Shown piece by piece: positions 34,783 through 42,282 of a stretch of DNA of 64,000 nt. The stretch comes from Streptomyces sp. LaPpAH-108. GTDB lineage: Bacteria > Actinomycetota > Actinomycetes > Streptomycetales > Streptomycetaceae. The stretch is from positions 372,001 to 436,000 of the forward strand of contig NZ_KB891995.1 in assembly GCF_000373625.1 (NCBI RefSeq). The letters are read 5' to 3'. Within the stretch, counting starts at the first letter, position 1. Each line of letters begins with the position of its first letter. The translations under genes were made by a program, and so were the position numbers. Under the pieces are notes generated by a model. It worked only from the letters and a program-made list of their open reading frames with translations. It was not told where the DNA came from and searched no databases.

Positions 34783-35818
34783 CGGGCAGTCCCTTCAGAT
34801 AGAAGGCCGAGCGGACGGCCCGCTCGGTGGGCGCGGCGTCGATCTGCTTCTGGTCGGCCAGGAAGCGGCCGGTGTCGAGGATGTGGTCGAGCAGCTTGCC
34901 GGGGTGCCCCTCGGTGCCGAGCCAGTCGGCGGACGCGACCTGCTCCGGGGTGAGGAACACGCCCTGGGAGAGCTGGGCCTTGGCGTCCGAGGTGCTGATG
35001 CCCAGCTCCGTGGCGACGTCCTTGACCGAGTCGTCCGGGTCCGACCTGAGCAGCCGCAGCGCCTCGGCCTCCGCCTTGCGCCAGGCGTCGACCACCTCCG
35101 GGGCCTTGGCGATCAGGTCGTCGGACACCACCGAGAGGTCGAGCGTCGGCTTGCCCCCGCTGCCGATCTCCTTGCTGCTGGTCAGCTGGGTTCCGGTCGT
35201 GCGCAGCTCGTCCAGCGTCGGCAGCCAGACGTACGCCGCGTCGATGTCCCCGCGCTGCCAGGCGGCCAGGATCGCCTGCGGCTGGAGGTCGACCAGCTTC
35301 ACGTCGGACGCCTCGAGCCCGGCCTTGTCGAGTGCCGCGAGCAGGCTGTAGTGCGAGGTGGACGCGAACGGCGTCGCCACGGTGCGCCCCTTGAGCCCGG
35401 CCACGTCCTTGATGCCGAGCTTCTTGCGCGCGACCAGCGCCTCGTTCTCCCCGGCCACGTCGAGCACGAACGCGACCTTGTACGGGATCGGCGAACTCCC
35501 CGCTATCCCCCGCGCGAAGGGGCTGGAGCCGAGCGCCGCGATGTCCAGGGACCTGCCGAGGAACGCCTGGTTGACGCTCGCGCCCGAGTCGAACTTGACC
35601 CAGCTGACCGTGTAGCCGGGCAGCGCCTTCTCCAGCAGCTTTCTGTGCTTGACCAGCAGATCGCCGCTGGGGAAGGCGAAGTAGCCGATGCGCAGCCGCT
35701 TGCTCTGGCCCGAGGAGGCATCGCTGGCCGAGGAGCAGCCGGTGACGGCGAGGGCGGCGGTGCCGAGCGCACCGGCGAGGAGCAGCCGACGGGAGGGACG
35801 GGAGAGGGAGGACGACAT
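34769..35818 (-). CDS. sulfonate/taurine-type substrate-binding lipoprotein
   Basis: A 349-aa extracytoplasmic binding protein. The signal peptide has an N-terminal RRLLLAG and the lipobox LAVTGC (Cys near residue 28). The mature domain follows the TauA/SsuA pattern: LRIGYFAFPSGDLLVKHRKLLEKALPGYTV, NQAFLGRSLDIAALGSSPFARGIA, GLKGRTVATPFASTSHYSLL and QPQAILAAWQRGDIDAAYVWLP. It delivers an organosulfur substrate to the permease and ATPase encoded beside it. It lies 58 bp after the permease stop. Confidence 0.93.
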   Translation of the reverse strand: MSSSLSRPSRRLLLAGALGTAALAVTGCSSASDASSGQSKRLRIGYFAFPSGDLLVKHRKLLEKALPGYTVSWVKFDSGASVNQAFLGRSLDIAALGSSPFARGIAGSSPIPYKVAFVLDVAGENEALVARKKLGIKDVAGLKGRTVATPFASTSHYSLLAALDKAGLEASDVKLVDLQPQAILAAWQRGDIDAAYVWLPTLDELRTTGTQLTSSKEIGSGGKPTLDLSVVSDDLIAKAPEVVDAWRKAEAEALRLLRSDPDDSVKDVATELGISTSDAKAQLSQGVFLTPEQVASADWLGTEGHPGKLLDHILDTGRFLADQKQIDAAPTERAVRSAFYLKGLPDGLE

Positions 35819-35876
35819 GGGGCGACCGTTTCTTTGACGGGGAGGGACGGCGGATCGGAGAAGAAGGAAAGGGTGT

Positions 35877-36755
35877 TCAGTCCCGTCCGCGCCACGGCAC
35901 GACGGCGCGTTCGAGGCGGAGCAGCAGGGTGTCGATGACCAGCCCGGACACCCCGATGGCGATGATGCCGACGAGCACGACGGGGGTGTTGTTGTAGTTG
36001 GCGGCGTCCTTGACCATGCCGCCGATCCCGGGCAGGCCGTTGACCAACTCGGCCGCGACCAGGGAGGAGTAGGCCACGCCGACGGCCAGCCGCACGCCGG
36101 TGAAGGTCTCCGGCAGCGCGGAGGGCACGATCACGTCCTTCACCACGTCCCAGCGCGAGGCGCCGAGCGCGCGGGCCGCCTCCACGAGCGCGCGCGGCAC
36201 CGCCGCGACGGCCGCTGTGGTCGACACCGCCACCGGCGGGAACGCGGCCACCGCGAGCAGCGTGATCTTCGGTTCCTCGTCGATGCCCAGCCAGATGATG
36301 AGCAGCGAGAAGTACGCCAGGGGCGGCAGCGTGCGCAGGAAGGTGATCCAGGGCTCGAACAGCGCGCGCAGCGGGCCGACCGTCCCCATCAGCAGCCCGA
36401 AGACCACTCCGGCGACGATGCCGAGCCCGGCGCCGAGCGCGATGCGTCGCAGGCTGATGCCCAGGTGCTCGATCAGCGTGGTGCCGTTGTAGCCGCGCGT
36501 CCCGTCGTGCGTGGTGGAGACGTCGACGAATGCCTTCCACACCTTGGCCGGGGGCGGCACCAGCGTCTCGCTCCAGGTCCCGGCCGCCGCCACCGCCTGC
36601 CACAGGACGAGGAACAGCAGCAGCGAACCGACCGGCAGCGCGAGCCGCCGCACGCGCGGCCACACGGCACGCGCCCGCCCGCCGCCGGGCACGCCGGGTG
36701 TCCCGGGTGTCGTGGGCGTCTTGTCGGGGACGGCTTCGGACAGGGAAGTGGACAC
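35877..36755 (-). CDS. sulfonate-type ABC transporter permease
   Basis: A 292-aa membrane protein with six spans and the cytoplasmic EAA loop (VEAARALGASRWDVVKDVIVPSALPE) that docks on the ATPase. The GTG at 36755 is preferred because GGAGG lies six bases upstream; an in-frame ATG at 36770 would precede that site. A Pro/Thr-rich tail of 30 residues precedes span 1. It is the first transporter gene of the operon and is preceded by a leader ORF 175 bp upstream. Confidence 0.92.
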   Translation of the reverse strand: MSTSLSEAVPDKTPTTPGTPGVPGGGRARAVWPRVRRLALPVGSLLLFLVLWQAVAAAGTWSETLVPPPAKVWKAFVDVSTTHDGTRGYNGTTLIEHLGISLRRIALGAGLGIVAGVVFGLLMGTVGPLRALFEPWITFLRTLPPLAYFSLLIIWLGIDEEPKITLLAVAAFPPVAVSTTAAVAAVPRALVEAARALGASRWDVVKDVIVPSALPETFTGVRLAVGVAYSSLVAAELVNGLPGIGGMVKDAANYNNTPVVLVGIIAIGVSGLVIDTLLLRLERAVVPWRGRD

Positions 36756-36930
36756 GAGGAACCTCCACACGGCACCGGACGACGGCGCTGGAGATCAACA
36801 GGAAGGAGCCGGACGGCACCCGCGCGGACACGGGCCGTTCAACGGCCAGGAAAGGAAAGAAAGAGAACGCCGACTACGCGGGAACGCCGACTACACGGGA
36901 ATCAGCAGCATCCGCGCCGGTGGGGCGAGT
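36756..36930 (-). promoter_or_regulatory. leader region (candidate attenuator) of the sulfonate operon
   Basis: This 175-nt transcribed spacer lies between the leader ORF and the permease start. It holds a perfect 7-bp hairpin at 36833-36847 (GGCCGTT-C-AACGGCC), a pyrimidine run CTCTTTCTTTCCTTTCCT on the minus strand, and a 17-bp tandem duplication at 36865-36898 (GAACGCCGACTAC core). The placement suits control of the downstream genes by leader translation, which is inferred. Confidence 0.45.
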
Positions 36931-37002
36931 TCAGCGACAACACGCGGCCGGGCGTCGGCACAGGTCGATGACCAGGCGTCGCACCAACGGCTCGTGATTC
37001 AT
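36931..37002 (-). CDS. 23-aa cysteine-containing leader peptide of the sulfonate operon
   Basis: A short ORF starting at ATG 37002 and ending at TGA 36931. The peptide has the core LVRRLVIDLCRRPAACCR with cysteines at positions 15, 21 and 22. This matches the R-R-L-x-I/V-D-L-C-R pattern of actinobacterial leader peptides placed before sulfur-assimilation operons, where ribosome stalling at Cys codons at low cysteine is thought to raise downstream expression. No Shine-Dalgarno is present. The upstream -10 element places transcription initiation at about the ATG, so the ORF is probably leaderless. Confidence 0.8.
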   Translation of the reverse strand: MNHEPLVRRLVIDLCRRPAACCR

Positions 37003-37010
37003 GGCGCCCA

Positions 37011-37039
37011 TTTGTACAGCAGCCACCCGCGCCCATCAA
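37011..37039 (-). promoter_or_regulatory. promoter of the sulfonate operon
   Basis: On the minus strand a -35 TTGATG (37034-37039), a 17-bp spacer and a -10 TACAAA (37011-37016) sit eight bases from the ATG of the leader ORF. The arrangement predicts a leaderless transcript. Confidence 0.65.
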
Positions 37040-37073
37040 CAGTCCGCCCACTCTGTGGACAGTCCGTCCCACG

Positions 37074-38642
37074 TCAGAGCAGCGCGCTCGCCCGCAGATG
37101 CCCCGCGATCCCCAGCCACCGGTCCGCCGCCGTACGCGCTTCCGGGAGGGTGCCGGGGCGGTCGCGCACCTCGGTGAGGAGTCCGTCGCGCGAGCCCATG
37201 CCGAGGGCGTAGACCAGGCTGACCAGGGTCGCGGCGCTCACCGGGTCGCGCCCGCGCAGCCACGCGGCCTGATGGCGGGCGACGGCCTCGCGCAGGAAGG
37301 CGTCGGTGGCCTGCCCGGCCGCGACATGACCGAGCGCGCGCACGGCGGCGTACGCGGTGCCACGCGGGACGCCCGGACGCACCGCCAGCGTCTGGAGCAG
37401 CCCCCGGTGCCGCCGGTCGCCGAGGACACGCAGCGCCTCCAGGAGCGGCACCGCCACCTCCTCGTCCCGGATCGCCGCGGGCCGCGCCAGCTCGGCGGCG
37501 CACGCGTCGGCCAGCGGGGCGCGGTACGGGGTGGCCGCGAGGAGGAACGCGGCATGGAGCCGTACATCGAAGACCGGGCTGGTCAGCGCCTCGCCGACCA
37601 GCGTGACCGGCACGGCGGTGCCGCTCGTGCCGTCCGGCTCGACGGACCGGACCCGGGCCGCCACCCGTCGTACGACCGCCTCCAGCGAGGCCGGTGCGGC
37701 GCCCGGCGGGGGAAGCGGCGCGGGGGCCCGGCCCAGCAGCGCGCGCAGGTGTTCCGGGTGCGCGGCGGCGACATGGCGGCGCAGCGGCTCGACCTGGTCG
37801 CCGACCGGCCCGGAGTCCTGGATGTCGCGCAGCGCGCGGGTCAGCAGCCGTACCTGCTCGGGGTCGAAGTGCCGGTAGCTGACCTTGCGGAAGCAGGCCA
37901 TCACCGCGCCGCGATGCGCCAGCCGCCCGCTCGGGGCGGTGAGTTCGGCGAGGACGCGCGCGGCGGCGTCCGGGTGGCCGCAGTTGTCCAGCGCGCAGAC
38001 GATCTCGACCGCCGTCAACCGGGCCCGGCCCGCCGCGAGTTCCGCGCACGCCGCGATGACCGTACGGGCGCCCCGCGGATGGTTCAGCAGCCGGTTCAGG
38101 GACTCGAAGCGCAGCAGCCACGGCAGGCCGTCCGCGATCACCATCTCCTCGACGAGCCGTTCCGCGAGCCGGTACCAGGTCCCGGACGGCATCAGCACCA
38201 CATCGGGCCGTACGCAGATCCCCTCGGCCGGCTGGTCCCAGTCGTCGCCGGTCATCACATCGGCGGAGACGGCCTGTTCGAGCAGGTCCTCCAGGTCGCG
38301 GGCGGCGGGTCCGGCGGGGGCGGTGTCGAGGACGGGGCCGGGGGCGAGGTAGCGCCAGACGGTGCGCGCGGTGGCGGTGAGCAGGTTGCGGGGCAGCCCC
38401 AGCAGCTCCTCGTACCGCCGCACGGCCGCCCAGGGCACCGGGGTCACGCCCGTCTCCCACCGCGAGACGGTGCTGACGCTCACCTCGCGCCCGTACGCGC
38501 CGCCCCGGAACGCCGCCGCGAACCCGGGCAGCGAGCGCAGCGCGGTGTCCTGCCCGAGCAGCCGGTTCACCCGCAACAGCCACGCGACGCGCATCCGCCG
38601 CCCCGGCACCCCCGCCGCGCTCCCGCCCCCCAGCGTGCTCAT
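37074..38642 (-). CDS. large XRE-type HTH regulator with helical repeat domain
   Basis: A 522-aa protein. The N-terminal 80 residues form a helix-turn-helix of XRE type (GREVSVSTVSRWETGVTPVPWAAVRRYEELLGLP). The remaining 430 residues are helical and repeat-like, with blocks such as ARTVIAACAELAAG, AAARVLAELTAPSGRLAHRGAVM and VPLLEALRVLGDRRHRG that recall HEAT/ARM repeats. Similar two-part regulators are common in Streptomyces; ligands are unknown. The ATG at 38642 fits the HTH. Four evenly spaced TTGCCGA boxes lie 50-110 bp upstream and may be its own operator. Confidence 0.82.
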   Translation of the reverse strand: MSTLGGGSAAGVPGRRMRVAWLLRVNRLLGQDTALRSLPGFAAAFRGGAYGREVSVSTVSRWETGVTPVPWAAVRRYEELLGLPRNLLTATARTVWRYLAPGPVLDTAPAGPAARDLEDLLEQAVSADVMTGDDWDQPAEGICVRPDVVLMPSGTWYRLAERLVEEMVIADGLPWLLRFESLNRLLNHPRGARTVIAACAELAAGRARLTAVEIVCALDNCGHPDAAARVLAELTAPSGRLAHRGAVMACFRKVSYRHFDPEQVRLLTRALRDIQDSGPVGDQVEPLRRHVAAAHPEHLRALLGRAPAPLPPPGAAPASLEAVVRRVAARVRSVEPDGTSGTAVPVTLVGEALTSPVFDVRLHAAFLLAATPYRAPLADACAAELARPAAIRDEEVAVPLLEALRVLGDRRHRGLLQTLAVRPGVPRGTAYAAVRALGHVAAGQATDAFLREAVARHQAAWLRGRDPVSAATLVSLVYALGMGSRDGLLTEVRDRPGTLPEARTAADRWLGIAGHLRASALL

Positions 38643-38691
38643 GTCGGACAGTTTGGCAGGAGTGCGGCCACAACGGCCCAAGGGCGGCGAA

Positions 38692-38760
38692 CCTTTGCCG
38701 AGGGCAGGCCCCTTGCCGACGGCGGACCTTTGCCGACGGCGGATCGCTGCCGACCGGTGA
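38692..38760. repeat. four TTGCCGA-type boxes at 17-18 bp spacing
   Basis: The element TGCCGA recurs at 38696, 38714, 38731 and 38748 within units such as CCTTTGCCGACGGCGGA. The spacing is about 1.6 helical turns. The block lies upstream of the XRE gene start and in the divergent promoter region of the gene at 38916. Confidence 0.75.
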
Positions 38761-38915
38761 TACCTCAAGTCCCGCCCCGCTCCCCCGCGCGTTGCAGCGC
38801 CCGGCGAGCTGTGCAACGCCCCGGTGCGGGGCGCGGGCCGGGCGGTACGAAGGAGGCACCCGCCGCGACGACGACCGGGCGGCGGGCCGGACCAGGGGAC
38901 AAGGGGAGGAAACCG

Positions 38916-39215
38916 ATGGGGACGGCGTTCGCGCTGACGCACTTTCTCGGGATCGCGGTCGCGATGTGGACCTTCAACGCACGGGCCGGGGGCTCCTTCT
39001 GGCACGGGGTACCGCCCCGGCTGATGCTGATCAGCCCCGAGTGGACGGCGGTGAGCATCGGCAAGGCGTTCCTCTGGGAGGTCACGCCGGCCGTGTGGCT
39101 GCTGGGCGGCCGGCCGTCCTCGCCCTGGGGCGTACGCGCCGAGAGCCGTTCCGGCCGCGTCACCCGGCTGAGCCCCGCCGAACGCGCCGCCCGCGACCGC
39201 GCCACCACCCACTGA
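38916..39215 (+). CDS. small hypothetical membrane-associated protein
   Basis: A 99-aa protein with a strong GGGGAGGA site five bases upstream of the ATG. The first 20 residues are hydrophobic (FALTHFLGIAVAMWTFNA). A second moderately hydrophobic part (FLWEVTPAVWLLGG) and a charged tail (LSPAERAARDRATTH) follow. No family recognised. It heads three closely spaced genes (gaps of 10 and 9 bp), so these are likely co-transcribed. Confidence 0.7.
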   Translation: MGTAFALTHFLGIAVAMWTFNARAGGSFWHGVPPRLMLISPEWTAVSIGKAFLWEVTPAVWLLGGRPSSPWGVRAESRSGRVTRLSPAERAARDRATTH

Positions 39216-39225
39216 GGAGACCACC

Positions 39226-39408
39226 ATGCGCTACACCGGCGACAAGGACGTCCACTGCCCCGACCGCGCCTGCGGCAAGCGGGTCCGCGCGATCCGCTGC
39301 CCCCGCTGCCAGGGCAAGGTGAGCGCCTGGACGACGTGCGGGCGGTGCGGGAACTCGGGCTATGTGTGCCCGAATTCGCGGGACGACTTCCACGCGAAGG
39401 TGGGGTGA
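39226..39408 (+). CDS. 60-aa zinc-ribbon protein
   Basis: A small protein with eight cysteines arranged as CPDRACGK, CPRCQG, CGRCGNSG and a final C. This is compatible with two tetra-cysteine zinc sites as in DnaJ-type or rubredoxin-like ribbons. TGAGGAGACC upstream gives a good ribosome binding site. It probably acts through the neighbouring 248-aa protein, which also starts with a Cys-rich segment; that is inference from adjacency. Confidence 0.8.
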   Translation: MRYTGDKDVHCPDRACGKRVRAIRCPRCQGKVSAWTTCGRCGNSGYVCPNSRDDFHAKVG

Positions 39409-39417
39409 GCGCGGCCC

Positions 39418-40164
39418 ATGGACATTTTCCGCAGACTCTTCGGCCCCGCACAGCTCCCGCCCACCCTGCACGGCTACCAGGCCCCGCCCGGCGCCCTGGC
39501 CACCGGCTGGTCCTGCGACGACCCGGAGTGCGGGGGCGGGGGCTGGTTCCCGGACCCGAGGCCCGCGATCCCGCGCCGCTGCGGTCTGTGCGGCAGCGGT
39601 ACGCACCCCCACCACGCCTGGCCCTGGCAGCACGACGAGCGCCGGGCCGAACTCGACGCCCTGCTGCACCGGGCGGAACACGAGGGCGATGTGCACCGCG
39701 CGCCGCTCACCCGGCTGTACCTGATGTGCTGGACGTTCGAGGACCACCTGATGCGCCGCGACCGGGCCACGGCGCTCACCTCCCTGGCCGAGGCGGACGC
39801 CCGCCTGCGCAGGGAGATGAAGGAGAACCGCCACCTCACCGAGGGCTCGTTCCGCCTGCTCCTCGTCCTCGGCGCCCTGCGCAGCGGCGACCCGGACATC
39901 GCCCTGACCGTCCTGGAACCCTGGGTCACCCTGGCCCACGCCCAGGCCCCCGGTTACGGCACCGACCTGGCCCGCGACAACGCGAGCCGGACCAACTACC
40001 GCAGCCTCGTCTCCTCCTGCCTCGACTGGCTCGACGACCCCCGCACCACCACCCACCGGGCCCGCCCCACCGTGACGGCCTGGGCCCTGACGACGGCCCG
40101 GGCCCCGCACGTACGCGACTACCTGACGGCCCAGCACCTGGACCGCCTCTCCCAGCTGACCTGA
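39418..40164 (+). CDS. hypothetical protein with N-terminal Zn-ribbon-like segment
   Basis: A 248-aa soluble protein. Residues about 30-65 hold CDDPECGGGGWFPDP and CGLCGSGTHPHHAWPW, a C-x4-C...C-x2-C plus His arrangement suited to zinc. The rest is helical and rich in Arg/Leu (LTSLAEADARLRREMKENRH, LLLVLGALRSGDPDIALTVLEPW), resembling TPR-type helices. It follows the 60-aa zinc-ribbon gene by 9 bp. The function is not known. It ends before the large bidirectional hairpin at 40176-40243. Confidence 0.75.
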   Translation: MDIFRRLFGPAQLPPTLHGYQAPPGALATGWSCDDPECGGGGWFPDPRPAIPRRCGLCGSGTHPHHAWPWQHDERRAELDALLHRAEHEGDVHRAPLTRLYLMCWTFEDHLMRRDRATALTSLAEADARLRREMKENRHLTEGSFRLLLVLGALRSGDPDIALTVLEPWVTLAHAQAPGYGTDLARDNASRTNYRSLVSSCLDWLDDPRTTTHRARPTVTAWALTTARAPHVRDYLTAQHLDRLSQLT

Positions 40165-40175
40165 CCCCACGGACA

Positions 40176-40243
40176 GGGGGAGCGGCGCACACCCGGCGGA
40201 GCCACGGGGGAGCACCGCCGGGTCAGGTGCGCGCCGCTCCCCC
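40176..40243. terminator. large nested inverted repeat between convergent genes
   Basis: The outer arms GGGGGAGCGGCGC and GCGCCGCTCCCCC (13 bp, perfect) enclose the inner arms ACCCGGCGG and CCGCCGGGT (9 bp, perfect). It lies 12 bp from one stop and 5 bp from the other, so it can end transcription from both sides. Confidence 0.85.
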
Positions 40244-40248
40244 ACCCG

Positions 40249-41097
40249 TCAAGCGGCGGCCCGCCGTGCCACGACGACACTCGCCTCCCGCTCCTCGCAC
40301 TCCACCACCCACGCGTCGAGCCCGGCCCCGGCGAACATCCCGCGCGTGAGCGGAGCCTGCCGCGCACTGGTCTCCACGAGCAGCCGCCCCCCGGGCGCCA
40401 GCCACTCCACCACCCCCTCGGCAAGGCGTCGTTGAACGGCCAGCCCGTCCGCCCCGCCATCGAGACTGAGGACCGGCTCATGGTCACGGGCCTCGGTCGG
40501 CAGGGTGGCGAGGGCAGCGCGGGGGACATACGGGGCGTTGGCCACCAGCAGCTCGACCCGACCGCGCAGCACGGCGGGCAGGGCGTCGTAGAGGTCCCCC
40601 TCGTGCACGGTCGCCCGGTCCGCGAACAGCGCGAGATTACGGCGCGCGTACGCCGTCTGCACCGGGTCGATGTCGGCGCCGTGCAGCTCGGCCCGCGGCA
40701 GCCGCACGGCCAGCGCGGCGGCCAGCGGCCCCGCCCCGCAGCACAGATCCACGACCACCCCCGCGTCCCGCCCCACCCGCAGCGCCTGCTCCAGCAGGAA
40801 CTCGGTACGCCGCCGAGGCACGAACACCCCCGGCCCCACCGCGATCCGCAGCCCCCCGAACGCGGCCCACCCCACGACATGCTCCAGCGGCTCCCCGGCA
40901 CACCGCCGCTCCACCATGCCGTCCTCGGACTCCGCCGTCCGCGCCGCGGCATCAAGAATCATCCGCGCCTCCTCCTCCGCGAACACACACCCGGCGGCCC
41001 GCAACCGCGAGGCAACAGAGGAAAGAGAAGAAGCGGACCCTACGAAACCCGAAGCATCACCAGCCGCACGAGCGGCATCCACCACCATGTCGTCCAC
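40249..41097 (-). CDS. PrmC/HemK-like putative protein N5-glutamine methyltransferase
   Basis: A 282-aa SAM-dependent enzyme. Visible blocks are FVPRRRTEFLLEQAL, motif I VVDLCCGAGPLAAAL, LHGADIDPVQTAYARRNL and the acceptor-loop motif LVANAPYVP. The classical PrmC loop is NPPY; here it is NAPY, as in actinobacterial paralogues annotated as putative glutamine methyltransferases. Its target may therefore differ from release factors. The N-terminus could also start at a downstream ATG (MVVDAA). Confidence 0.85.
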   Translation of the reverse strand: MDDMVVDAARAAGDASGFVGSASSLSSVASRLRAAGCVFAEEEARMILDAAARTAESEDGMVERRCAGEPLEHVVGWAAFGGLRIAVGPGVFVPRRRTEFLLEQALRVGRDAGVVVDLCCGAGPLAAALAVRLPRAELHGADIDPVQTAYARRNLALFADRATVHEGDLYDALPAVLRGRVELLVANAPYVPRAALATLPTEARDHEPVLSLDGGADGLAVQRRLAEGVVEWLAPGGRLLVETSARQAPLTRGMFAGAGLDAWVVECEEREASVVVARRAAA

Positions 41098-41139
41098 GAC
41101 AAGCCCTCCAGCAGGGAATCCCGACCATCACCGCGTTGA

Positions 41140-41424
41140 TGGGACTCACCTCCTCGGGCCACCGCCGACCTCCCGCCGACGTACACGCGCGCCCACTATA
41201 ACGACGCCCTCCTCGGCGAGCACGGTGCGAGGGAGACCGACGCCGAACACGTCGCCGTCGCCCCCGCCATGTCACAGGCGGAGGCGGCCCCGGCCTCGCG
41301 CTGCCGCTCGTCGAGCCAGGACCTGACCACCGTCGGGACGTACGCCGAGATGCTGTCCCGCATCGCCGAACCCGCCCTGCTCGGCCTCACGTTGCTCGCG
41401 ACCCGTGGCCGCGTCAAACGGTGA
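41140..41424 (+). pseudogene. possible gene remnant (C-terminal fragment)
   Basis: In 386 bp between two minus-strand genes, one plus-strand frame is open from 41140 to the TGA at 41424. It ends in a protein-like segment (VGTYAEMLSRIAEPALLGLT, then LLATRGRVKR) resembling the membrane-proximal tail of a larger protein. There is no ribosome binding site; the first in-frame ATG is 41269, giving 51 aa. I read it as a decayed C-terminal remnant. It could also be chance coding bias. Confidence 0.3.
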
Positions 41425-41425
41425 C

Positions 41426-41474
41426 GGCCGCACCGCGCCTCCCCCCTCCGGAGGACGGGACGCGCGGTGCGGCC
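41426..41474. terminator. 13-bp perfect inverted repeat after the DUF4232 gene
   Basis: The arms are GGCCGCACCGCGC and GCGCGGTGCGGCC, with a 23-nt loop that itself contains CCTCC and GGAGG. It is adjacent to the stop at 41484. Confidence 0.7.
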
Positions 41475-41483
41475 CGTCGGCGG

Positions 41484-42023
41484 CTACCAGGTCAGGGCGT
41501 CCGCCGCGTTGTCCTGCCAGTACGTCACCGCGGCGGCGCTGTTGAAGAAGACGCCCCCGTTCGGGAGGTTCAGGGTCTTCTCCTTGGTGGTCGCGGTGCC
41601 CTTCTTGTCGGTGAAGAGGACGCCGAGGGTCTTCTCGGTGGCGCCGCCCTCGCCGTCGGGGGAGGACGTCAGGATGCTCGCGTACGCCGACTGGCCCGGC
41701 TTGATCGTCACCACGGCCTGCGGCTTGCTGTCCTCGATCCAGGCCAGCGGGGCCTGTGCGTCGGCCCCGGCGCGCAGGAAGGGGGCGTAGTGCGCGTTGC
41801 AGGTCGCGGTGCCGGTGTTGGTGGCCTTGAGCAGCAGGTGGTTGATCGGGCGGGAGACCTCGGTGACGGTCAGCTTGGTGTTCGCGGCGGTGCAGGTGAC
41901 CGTGGACGCCTTGACGGCGGCGGAGGCGGTCGCCCCGGCGGCCTGGACGCCGACGAGGGCGAGCGCCGCGGCGACGACCGCAGAAGAGGCGACACGGGCG
42001 GTGAAACGCGTGGTGATACGCAT
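41484..42023 (-). CDS. secreted DUF4232 protein
   Basis: A 179-aa exported protein with a signal peptide (RITTRFTARVASSAVVAAAL, cut near GATA-SA). The mature domain begins VTCTAANTKLTVTEVSRPINHLLLKATNTGTATC, the usual DUF4232 opening with two cysteines likely to form a disulfide. An immunoglobulin-like strand pattern follows. The function of the family is unknown. The ATG at 42023 gives a canonical signal peptide; a longer frame to 42182 is proline-rich and unlikely. Confidence 0.85.
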   Translation of the reverse strand: MRITTRFTARVASSAVVAAALALVGVQAAGATASAAVKASTVTCTAANTKLTVTEVSRPINHLLLKATNTGTATCNAHYAPFLRAGADAQAPLAWIEDSKPQAVVTIKPGQSAYASILTSSPDGEGGATEKTLGVLFTDKKGTATTKEKTLNLPNGGVFFNSAAAVTYWQDNAADALTW

Positions 42024-42244
42024 GAGTTGACTGTTCTTTCTGTGCCTGTGGTGTGGGGCCGGAACACGCCTGCGGCGCGGCCCGTGAAGCAGAGCCCAGC
42101 GGGGGCCGTCACCGTCTCCGGTGGGGCTCCGTGCTTGGATGGCCCCAGCCTGTGCCACCCGCCGTCCCACCCGCCATTCCACCGGGAGTTTCGGGACGCT
42201 GGGATGCTCGCACCGGCTCTGACCTGGGGAAACGTGATCCCTCT

Positions 42245-42278
42245 GGGATGCGGAACGGGATGCCGAACGGGATGGGGG
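42245..42278 (+). repeat. 12-bp tandem repeats over the ribosome binding site region
   Basis: GGGATGCGGAAC, GGGATGCCGAAC and GGGATGGGGG follow directly, ending 5 bp before the GTG start at 42283. Confidence 0.7.
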
Positions 42279-42282
42279 ACCG

